A DNA stretch of 11,857 nucleotides from Chloroflexota bacterium (GTDB lineage: Bacteria; Chloroflexota; Anaerolineae; 4572-78), in assembly GCA_024278725.1 (NCBI GenBank), contig JAJRSQ010000454.1, forward strand, positions 1 through 11,857, written 5' to 3'. Each line of letters starts with the position of its first letter. Position 1 is the stretch's first letter. The translations under genes and the position numbers were made by a program. This document shows, piece after piece, positions 6,416 through 11,857 of this stretch. The notes under the pieces were generated by a model. The model had not been told where the DNA came from. It made no database searches and saw only the letters and a list, made by a program, of their open reading frames with translations.

Positions 6416-6421
6416 AATTTT

Positions 6422-7240
6422 TTGAGTGTATCTCGGCGGCGACAGCGATTTACATCGCAGCAGTGGATGATCCTGTTGGGCTTGCTGGTTCTGCTGAATG
6501 TTGTGGTGGGTGGCGGGCTATACTGGCTGCTCACCGACGACGTTTCACCGCAGGCGGCGGCGATGCGGCAGGTGGTGGCAATTGCCATCCCCACCCGCAC
6601 CCCACTGCCGACCTTCACCCCGCGCGGCAAGGTGGTTGCCCAACCGCCCGTCATTCTCACCCCGCGCCCCACCGCAACCAACACCCTTGTGCCCACGTGG
6701 ACGCCCTCCATCACGCTCACCCCATCCCCCACCCCCACCGAAACGCCTGTGCCGCCCACCCGCACCCCGATTCCGCAACCGCCCACCGATACCCCCGCCC
6801 CGCCGCCGGTGAGCATCGCCGTTGCCGCTGCGCCCGCCGCCGTCCCGCCGCCACCTGCGCCGCCCACCGCCACCCCGAATGTTGATTTCACGGCGACCAT
6901 ACGGCAGCTCACCCCGTGCGAAAATCAGGGCAATCATCACATCTTCATTTATGTGCGCAACCAAAATGGCGATGGTATGCCGGGAATGACGGTGCGCATT
7001 TCGTGGAGCGGCGGAGAAGCCGAAGCGGTCACCGGCACGAAAATTGAGGATGACGGCTTGACAGATTTTGCGATGTTTAAAGGGACTTATTTTGTGAATT
7101 TGGTCGGTTTCAGCAGCGATACGGTTGGACCCATCACGCCCGATATTCCTGAAGACCAGACCTGCAAAGAAAATGGCAACCCGGTTGCCAATTCGCTGTA
7201 CCATTATTCATATGAAGTGATATTCACAAAGGTTCGCTGA
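6422..7240 (+). CDS. Membrane-anchored surface protein with Pro/Thr stalk and C-terminal beta domain
   Basis: The 272-residue protein has a basic N-terminus (SRRRQR), one membrane segment (about 16-37), a Pro/Thr-rich stalk (about 57-153) and a compact C-terminal domain (about 157-272). The positive-inside rule places the C-terminus outside the cell. The terminal domain contains NHHIFIYVRNQNGDGMPG (171-188) and ISWSGG (193-198), a pattern typical of Ig-like or carboxypeptidase-regulatory-like beta-sandwich domains seen in Chloroflexota surface proteins. C166 and C248 bracket it and could form a disulfide. The stalk is a likely O-glycosylation target or a wall spacer. It starts with TTG and is followed after 2 bp by the next gene, so the two are co-transcribed. 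Function and ligand are unknown. Confidence 0.8.
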   Translation: MSVSRRRQRFTSQQWMILLGLLVLLNVVVGGGLYWLLTDDVSPQAAAMRQVVAIAIPTRTPLPTFTPRGKVVAQPPVILTPRPTATNTLVPTWTPSITLTPSPTPTETPVPPTRTPIPQPPTDTPAPPPVSIAVAAAPAAVPPPPAPPTATPNVDFTATIRQLTPCENQGNHHIFIYVRNQNGDGMPGMTVRISWSGGEAEAVTGTKIEDDGLTDFAMFKGTYFVNLVGFSSDTVGPITPDIPEDQTCKENGNPVANSLYHYSYEVIFTKVR

Positions 7241-7242
7241 CG

Positions 7243-8943
7243 GTGAAAACATTTAAACCCTGGCAATGGCTTGTTTTAGCCGGATATACCGTAATTTTTG
7301 GGATGATATTAATTGCTCTGGCGATATTGTTGCTGGATGACGGCGGTATGCCGTCCATGCCGCCGGGAGGGAATGCTGAAAAGGTGGCGCTGAACGCGCC
7401 GCCCACGCCGACCAAGCGTCCGACCTTCACCCCCACTGCGACGCCGCCGGTTCCGCCGACCGCCACGCCCACCCGCACGCCGACCATCACCCCGCGCCCT
7501 TCCGCCACCTGGACGCCGTTGCCCACCCGTACCCCGCTGCCCACGCCGACCGCCCTGCCATCCGCCACCCCGACCCCCACGCCGGTGTTGAACGCGACGG
7601 CAGTAGACACCCTGCGCGACCCGAACAGCACGGCGGTACTCTCTGCGGCGGCGAATCGAACCGATACCCTTGCCGAACCAACCGCCACCGCGACCCGCAC
7701 CCCGCGCCCGACCGCGACGCCAACCGCCACCGCGACCCGCACCCCGCGCCCGACCGCGACGCCAACCGCCACCGCGACCCGCACCCCGCGTCCGACGCAC
7801 ACCCCGACCGCCACGGCGACTCGCACCCCGCGCCCGACCGCGACGCCAATCGCCACCGCGACTCGCACCCCGCGCCCGACCGCGACTCCAACCGCCACCG
7901 CGACCCGCACCCCGCGCCCGACGCACACCCCGACCGCCACGGCGACCCGCACCCCGCGTCCGACCGCGACTCCAACCGCCACACCACCTGCCGGAAACAC
8001 GGCGCGACGCGTCAACAGCCCGCTGCCCCCCGCAGAGGTGGCGGTCACGGTATCGTCCGCCCCGGACGGGCAGCCCCGTTTGCTGCTGGATGGTGTTACC
8101 GGCACGACCCGGATTTTCAGCGATATGGGAACCGGTTTCGGCGTGTTCATTTTTCAGGGGGAAACTGACCGCGAAACCTTTGTGGATGCGGCGGCGCCTT
8201 TCGGTGCGCCGGTTGTTTATCGTGTGGAAAACAACAGCATTGCCGGACCGCACTTCGCCACCACTGTGCGCGCCGCTGTCCCCGCGCCGGTGACGGCGCT
8301 GCCGGCGGCTGCGGTTGCCGAGCCGCCCGCCAACGATACCCGCATCACGGTGATTCCCGCCCCCACCCCCTTGCCCGCCGATGCCCTGCTGCTGGGGTTG
8401 ATGAGCGATGCCAGCTACACCGACGGGGTGGGCAACGTCCACGTGATGGGCGAAGTGCGCAACGATTCAAATTTGAATGTCGGCGAAATTGCCATCACCG
8501 TGAGTTTTTACGATGGCGCCGGGAATTTCATCACCGATATTACCGCTCCGCCGATGATTTCCGCGCTCAACCCCGGCGAACGCGCCCCCTTTGCCGTCTC
8601 GCTGCCGCGTCCGGCGGGGATGGAAAATTACAGCATCAAAGCCGTCGGACGCCCCACGTCGCTGGTGCTGCACCCGCAGGTGGGCATTGTGAGCATTTCC
8701 GCCGCCGAAGATGAAGTTGGGTTTTACCGCGTGTCGGGGACGGTGAAAAATATGGGTTCCGTCACCCTCGACCGCCCCAAAATTGTGGTGACACTGTTGG
8801 GGCGCGGCGGCTCGCTGGTGAATGTGGCATTCGGGTATCCGTCGCCACGGCGGCTCAACCCCGGCGACATCGCCGAATTTGATGTCGCCTTCACCTATTT
8901 CCCCAATGTGCTCGATTACCGCTTGCAGGTGACCGGCAACTGA
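7243..8943 (+). CDS. Membrane-anchored surface protein with 14-residue Pro/Thr repeats and FxLYD-like domains
   Basis: This 566-residue protein starts with GTG, 2 bp after the previous stop codon. It has a basic N-terminus (MKTFK), one membrane segment (about 8-31) and a long Pro/Thr stalk (about 53-252) that includes seven perfectly phased copies of a 14-residue repeat of the form PTATATRTPRPTAT (146-243). Next comes a beta-rich segment (about 264-345) of possible fibronectin-like type. Two tandem domains follow, about 395-470 and 490-563, each with the GxVxN...LNPGxxAxFxV pattern of FxLYD-like beta-sandwiches. The topology should be type II with the bulk outside. It is probably a cell-surface adhesin, scaffold or sensor; no catalytic motif is visible. 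The partner encoded upstream has the same architecture. Confidence 0.8.
   Translation: MKTFKPWQWLVLAGYTVIFGMILIALAILLLDDGGMPSMPPGGNAEKVALNAPPTPTKRPTFTPTATPPVPPTATPTRTPTITPRPSATWTPLPTRTPLPTPTALPSATPTPTPVLNATAVDTLRDPNSTAVLSAAANRTDTLAEPTATATRTPRPTATPTATATRTPRPTATPTATATRTPRPTHTPTATATRTPRPTATPIATATRTPRPTATPTATATRTPRPTHTPTATATRTPRPTATPTATPPAGNTARRVNSPLPPAEVAVTVSSAPDGQPRLLLDGVTGTTRIFSDMGTGFGVFIFQGETDRETFVDAAAPFGAPVVYRVENNSIAGPHFATTVRAAVPAPVTALPAAAVAEPPANDTRITVIPAPTPLPADALLLGLMSDASYTDGVGNVHVMGEVRNDSNLNVGEIAITVSFYDGAGNFITDITAPPMISALNPGERAPFAVSLPRPAGMENYSIKAVGRPTSLVLHPQVGIVSISAAEDEVGFYRVSGTVKNMGSVTLDRPKIVVTLLGRGGSLVNVAFGYPSPRRLNPGDIAEFDVAFTYFPNVLDYRLQVTGN
7678..7983 (+). repeat. 42-bp tandem repeat inside the stalk (7 copies plus a partial)
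   Basis: Seven in-frame 42-bp units run from 7678 to 7971, followed by a 12-bp partial unit. Each encodes PTATATRTPRPTAT or a close variant. Units 3 and 6 carry His in place of Ala (THT), and unit 5 has Ile (PIAT). Units 2-4 and 5-7 share the same order of variants and most silent changes, showing a 126-bp higher-order duplication. Copy number is likely to vary between strains. Confidence 0.92.
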
Positions 8944-8966
8944 CATGGCGGCGAATCGCGTCGCTT

Positions 8967-8995
8967 TTGCCAAATGCAATCCCCAATGCTAGAAT
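8967..8995 (+). promoter_or_regulatory. Promoter upstream of the acetyltransferase operon
   Basis: TTGCCA (8967-8972) and TAGAAT (8990-8995) are exactly 17 bp apart. It lies 24 bp past the end of the surface-protein operon and would start transcription near 9002, giving a leader of about 270 nt that includes a hairpin and the dispersed repeat. Confidence 0.6.
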
Positions 8996-9010
8996 TTTAG
9001 TGATTACATT

Positions 9011-9039
9011 CCCCTTTTTCCTCTAAATTGAGGAAGGGG
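9011..9039 (+). terminator. Hairpin between the surface-protein and acetyltransferase operons
   Basis: CCCCTTTTTCCTC and GAGGAAGGGG form a stem with a small T bulge and a TAAATT loop. It could end transcripts of the upstream operon, but no T-run follows because the dispersed repeat begins within its right arm. It is therefore either a terminator interrupted by the insertion or a simple hairpin. Confidence 0.35.
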
Positions 9040-9189
9040 TAGTGGTTAAAATTAACTGACAGGATACGCAAGTGTCATTGCGAGCGCAGCGAAGCAATCT
9101 CCACGCTTCAATGACGGAGATTGCTTCGGCGTTGCACACCTCGCAATGACAACCGGTTATTTTTGTATCAGTCAAAAAATACACTACCC
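9037..9189. mobile_element. MITE-like dispersed repeat, copy 2, with terminal inverted repeats
   Basis: The element begins GGGTAGTG and ends CACTACCC, an exact 8-bp terminal inverted repeat; a few bases inward both ends also share an ACTGA-type box. The core is an imperfect hairpin with arms 9074-9102 and 9116-9150. The left flank is shared with copy 1 (3150-3197). At about 150 bp, non-coding, with terminal inverted repeats and a second copy, it fits a miniature non-autonomous element. No clear target duplication is visible and no transposase lies in the window. Outside it, 8944-9273 holds only the promoter and hairpin described separately. Confidence 0.6.
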
Positions 9190-9273
9190 TTAAGGAGGGG
9201 TTAAACAGGATGCGGCAGGAATGCGGAACAGTGTTCCCTTCCGGTTCGTGCCCTATCGGCGTTAAAGGCTGGA

Positions 9274-9855
9274 TTGATTTTTATGGAAGATGTGGATTTT
9301 TCGGTTCCGGAATTGCTTTCCGGCGGCATTGCCGTGCGACCGGGTGAAATGGATGATGTTGCCCTGTGCAGTCAATTGGATGGTTCGTATAACACCCATT
9401 ATGTGTGGCAAATGAATCTGAAAGAAAGCGAATATACCCTCAAAAGTCTGTTCAATCGGGTGCGATTGCCGCGCGTGATGCCGGTGATGTATCCGTTTTC
9501 TGCGCGGGCAATCTGGGCGATGCTCCAGAAGGCGAGCTATTTGCTGGTGGCGGAGTTGCATGAACAGCCGGTGGGCTTCGCTTGTGGGGCGCTGCTGCCG
9601 TGGCGAAAAACCCTGACCATTGATGCGCTGATTGTGTCGCCGGAGGTGCGGCGGCAGCGGGTGGGAACGTCGCTGGTGGGGGCGGTGCAATTGCTGGCGC
9701 AGACCAACGATTGCGCGCAAATTGCCGTATCGCTGCAAACCAAAAACGACCCCGCCATCACCTTTGCCCGCAAAAAGGGGGCGGTACTCTGCGGGTATGA
9801 CGACCATCTTTTTCCCAACGGCGATATTGCGCTGTTATTCTCGCTTTCCGTGTGA
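9274..9855 (+). CDS. GNAT-family N-acetyltransferase
   Basis: This 193-residue protein should transfer an acetyl group from acetyl-CoA to an amine or protein N-terminus; the substrate is unknown. The GNAT core spans about 18-190. YLLVAELHEQPVGFACGAL (89-107) is the beta-strand pair, and LIVSPEVRRQRVGTSLV (119-135) is motif A. AITFARKKGAVLCGY (161-175) matches the usual C-terminal helix and strand. In the CoA pyrophosphate loop the first Gly of the usual RxxGxG is Arg (RRQRVG). Residues 37-85 are a larger insertion than usual and may help define the substrate site. AAAGG lies 5 nt before the TTG at 9274; the ATG at 9283 is the alternative start. The stop codon is 3 bp before the next gene, so the two form an operon. 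Confidence 0.8.
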   Translation: MIFMEDVDFSVPELLSGGIAVRPGEMDDVALCSQLDGSYNTHYVWQMNLKESEYTLKSLFNRVRLPRVMPVMYPFSARAIWAMLQKASYLLVAELHEQPVGFACGALLPWRKTLTIDALIVSPEVRRQRVGTSLVGAVQLLAQTNDCAQIAVSLQTKNDPAITFARKKGAVLCGYDDHLFPNGDIALLFSLSV

Positions 9856-9858
9856 ACG

Positions 9859-11769
9859 ATGACTATTCTGGGCATTGATTTTGTTCCGGTAAACCAATTT
9901 CTATCCTCTTTCATCCTGATTCTGGCATTTTCGTTGCTGGTTTTCATCATTAATTACAATCGCAATAGTGCCATCGGGCGGGCATTTGCGATGCTATTGG
10001 CGTGTATGGCGTTCACCTATGCCGGGGATGTGGCGCTCTTTCAGGTGTCGTCGCTGGCGGATGCCATTCCGTGGCTGAAATTCCAGTGGGTGGGCATCGC
10101 TTTCACCCCGGCGGCGTACCTCCACTTCTCCGATGCGCTGCTGCGCACCACCAACGATATTTCGCGCGGGCGGCGCATCGCCGTCTTTGGCGGCTATATC
10201 ATCGGCGCGATTTTCCTGTACTTAGCCGTATTCACCGACCTTTTGGTGCGCGACGGCTTCTTCTTCCCTGCCGTCACCCAGTTTCGCGCCGGTCCGCTGT
10301 TCAGTCTGTTCACCCTGTATTTTTACGCCGCCGTCATTTGGGGCGTCTTCAACACCCAGCGCGCCCGCGACCGTTGTCTGACCACCGCCACCCGCCGCCG
10401 CATGACCTTTCTGATGCTCTCTTTCGCCGCGCCGTCCTTCGGTGTTTTCCCGTACATGTTGGTGGCGAACCAAGCCTCCACCTTGCCCGCGTGGGTGCTC
10501 CTTTCCGCATTGTTCGTGGTCAATGTTGCCATCATGGTGATGCTGGTGCTGATGGGGTACAGCGTCGCGTTTTTTGATGCTTTCACGCCCGACCGGGTGG
10601 TGAAATACACTTTGGCAACTTATCTACTGCGGGGTCCGCTGGTTGCCACCGCGGTCATCGGGGTCATCATCGCTATGCCGGATGACCCTATTATTTTGGG
10701 GTTGCCGCGCGATGCCCTGCTCATCCCGTCCATCGTTTCCATCATTGTGCTGGCACAAATTGTTGCCAGCCGTCTGAAACCGCTCATCAGCAATTGGGTT
10801 TATCACACGGAAAAAGACGAAGTTGCCCTGTTGCGGTATGTGGACAGCCGGCTGCTCACCACCACCGATTTGCGGCAGGCGCTGGAAAATGTGTTGACCG
10901 CCATTTGTGAATTGATGCGGGTGCGCACGGGTTTCATCGCCAACGTCGCCGCCCGTTCCGGTCCCCGGCTGGAAACATCGGTGGGAGAGGCGGAAGCGGT
11001 GGAGCGGGCATTGTCGCAGTTCGATGTGTCCATTTTGGCGAATGTGGACAGCAGCACGAACATTTTTGTGCCGCACAAAGACTTTTGGTATGTGCCCCTG
11101 AAAACGCACACCGGCGACATCTTTTTGGGGTTGTTGGGCATCGAAGCCCGCAGCGCTCAGCCGAATTTGACCGAATATGAAGCGCGCACGGTGAAACTGC
11201 TGGTGGCGCAGGCTGAATTTATGCTGGAAGACCGCCGGTTGCAGCAGAGTGTTTTTGGCGCGTTGCGCGGCATCGCCGGGGAGATGGAACGGGCGCAGCG
11301 CGTGCGCAGTGCAGTGCGCTATGTCGGTTCGCCGGTGGAGAATCTCATCCAAACGGACAACAATCCGGTGGATGAACCCGACTTTCCCGAAATGGTGCGC
11401 GAGGCGTTGGCGCATTATTGGGGCGGTCCCAAGCTCACCAACAGCCCCCTTTTGCAGATGGAAGTGGTGCAACGCGCCTCCGACACCCACGGCGGCGATT
11501 CGGTGAAAGCGTTGCGCGAAATTCTGGCGCGGGCGATTGAAAATACCAAACCGAATGGCGAGCGACGGATGACGGCATCGGAGTGGATGCTGTACAATAT
11601 TTTGGAACTGAAATTCATTCAGGGGATGAAAGTGCGCGATATTGCCCGACGGCTCGCGCGCAGTGAAGCCGATTTATATCGCAAACAAAAAATTGCCATT
11701 GATGCCGTGGCACGGGCATTGATGGCAATGGAAACTGCCGAAAGTAAATCATCCCCCAAAGATGAGTGA
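9859..11769 (+). CDS. Multi-TM/GAF membrane protein with C-terminal sigma-region-4-like HTH, no kinase domain
   Basis: The 636-residue protein has about seven N-terminal membrane segments (14-33, 41-60, 76-95, 107-128, 147-165, 183-203, 211-234), resembling the 7TM sensor unit of some histidine kinases. Two further hydrophobic segments follow (about 251-272 and 287-305). Residues about 330-460 look like a divergent GAF domain, followed by a helical region (460-565). The C-terminus (about 573-622) contains LYNILELKFIQGMKVRDIARRL and SEADLYRKQ, split here, resembling the helix-turn-helix of sigma-70 region 4 or LuxR-type regulators. There is no H-box or HATPase. I infer a membrane-tethered sensor that binds DNA or a partner directly. 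It begins 3 bp after the acetyltransferase. The HTH could instead be a protein-protein module. Confidence 0.75.
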   Translation: MTILGIDFVPVNQFLSSFILILAFSLLVFIINYNRNSAIGRAFAMLLACMAFTYAGDVALFQVSSLADAIPWLKFQWVGIAFTPAAYLHFSDALLRTTNDISRGRRIAVFGGYIIGAIFLYLAVFTDLLVRDGFFFPAVTQFRAGPLFSLFTLYFYAAVIWGVFNTQRARDRCLTTATRRRMTFLMLSFAAPSFGVFPYMLVANQASTLPAWVLLSALFVVNVAIMVMLVLMGYSVAFFDAFTPDRVVKYTLATYLLRGPLVATAVIGVIIAMPDDPIILGLPRDALLIPSIVSIIVLAQIVASRLKPLISNWVYHTEKDEVALLRYVDSRLLTTTDLRQALENVLTAICELMRVRTGFIANVAARSGPRLETSVGEAEAVERALSQFDVSILANVDSSTNIFVPHKDFWYVPLKTHTGDIFLGLLGIEARSAQPNLTEYEARTVKLLVAQAEFMLEDRRLQQSVFGALRGIAGEMERAQRVRSAVRYVGSPVENLIQTDNNPVDEPDFPEMVREALAHYWGGPKLTNSPLLQMEVVQRASDTHGGDSVKALREILARAIENTKPNGERRMTASEWMLYNILELKFIQGMKVRDIARRLARSEADLYRKQKIAIDAVARALMAMETAESKSSPKDE

Positions 11770-11772
11770 AGT

Positions 11773-11801
11773 TTGTAAAAATTGCCTGTCAATTCTATAA
11801 T
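11773..11801 (+). promoter_or_regulatory. Promoter of the gene running off the right edge
   Basis: TTGTAA (11773-11778) and TATAAT (11796-11801) are exactly 17 bp apart, just past the stop codon of the preceding gene. Between the predicted start site and the ribosome-binding site lies an inverted repeat, CGAATT (11806-11811) and AATTCG (11822-11827), which could be an operator. Confidence 0.6.
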
Positions 11802-11849
11802 GAATCGAATTCATAACGTGTAATTCGTAATTTCAATGGGGAGTATGTT

Positions 11850-11857
11850 ATGTCCGG
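11850..11857 (+). CDS. Start of a further gene (truncated by the window edge)
   Basis: An ATG at 11850 is preceded by GGGGAG (11838-11843) at good spacing and by a consensus promoter 50 bp upstream. Only Met-Ser and part of a third codon are in the window, so the product cannot be named. An out-of-frame ATG at 11845 is too close to the ribosome-binding site. Confidence 0.4.

Larger units (their letters stand above)
6154..6421 (+). ncRNA. Long structured 5' leader of the surface-protein operon
   Basis: About 265 nt separate the predicted transcription start from the TTG start codon, and the interval is rich in pairing elements. In order these are CCATC/GATGG (6164-6180), a 7-bp stem capped by TTCG (TTACCAT/ATGGTAA, 6183-6200), CCAAT/ATTGG (6232-6247), and a long stem with 16-nt arms at 6303-6318 and 6374-6389, fully pairable if one G-U is allowed. 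Inside the last, GTATGA (6328-6333) can pair with TCATAC (6351-6356). I do not recognise a known riboswitch class. It may be a cis-regulatory leader; the boundaries are approximate. Confidence 0.45.

Noticed and set aside
7678..7983. A regularly spaced repeat that could be mistaken for a CRISPR array
   Set aside because: Units are contiguous with no unique spacers, stay in frame and encode a Pro/Thr stalk. No cas genes are nearby.
7224..8150. A minus-strand frame of 308 codons rich in Val/Gly repeats
   Set aside because: It is the antisense shadow of the Pro/Thr repeats; GC-rich periodic codons keep the opposite frames open. The plus-strand product has a membrane anchor and folded domains.
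10624..11490. A 288-codon minus-strand frame opposite the multi-TM/GAF gene
   Set aside because: It is His/Gln-rich antisense translation inside a coding region with clear membrane segments and an HTH on the plus strand.

Overview
The window looks like a chromosomal segment from an uncultured member of the Chloroflexota, most likely an Anaerolineae-type lineage. This is inferred from three features: membrane-anchored proteins with long Pro/Thr stalks built on TPTATPT-like repeats, a multi-TM/GAF protein ending in a sigma-region-4-like helix-turn-helix, and dispersed GGGGCACG palindromes and 'GTCATTGCGAG...GAAGCAATCTCC' repeats between genes. GC is moderately high. No rRNA, tRNA, CRISPR array or transposase gene was seen.

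Layout. 1-345: a dispersed palindrome, then a regulatory-looking stretch with an operator-like inverted repeat. 346-3081 (+): a two-gene signalling operon, a PAS-PAS histidine kinase followed directly by an OmpR-type response regulator, ending at a palindromic hairpin with a T-run. 3150-3282: copy 1 of a dispersed repeat. 3326-4210 (-): folD, with its own promoter and a strong ribosome-binding site. 4400-5662 (+): a fold-type I PLP aminotransferase. 5710-6003 (-): a small PspC-domain membrane protein, convergent with the aminotransferase and ending at an intrinsic terminator. 6004-6421: a 418-bp gene-free region with a nearly symmetric promoter and a long, foldable leader. 6422-8943 (+): two co-transcribed membrane-anchored surface proteins with Pro/Thr stalks and extracellular beta domains. 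8944-9273: a promoter, a hairpin and copy 2 of the dispersed repeat, this one with terminal inverted repeats. 9274-11769 (+): a GNAT acetyltransferase and, 3 bp on, a multi-TM/GAF/HTH protein without a kinase domain. 11773-11857: a promoter and the first codons of a further gene.

How the genes relate. The kinase and regulator form a self-contained phosphorelay with unknown signal and targets. folD (one-carbon metabolism) and the aminotransferase are divergent, separately promoted housekeeping-type genes. The surface-protein operon has the most elaborate upstream region, which suggests post-transcriptional control. The last operon pairs an acetyltransferase with a probable membrane-tethered regulator. 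I found no known defence, secretion or biosynthetic system. The least explained elements are the structured leader at 6154-6421, the core-inverted dispersed repeat, and the membrane HTH protein.
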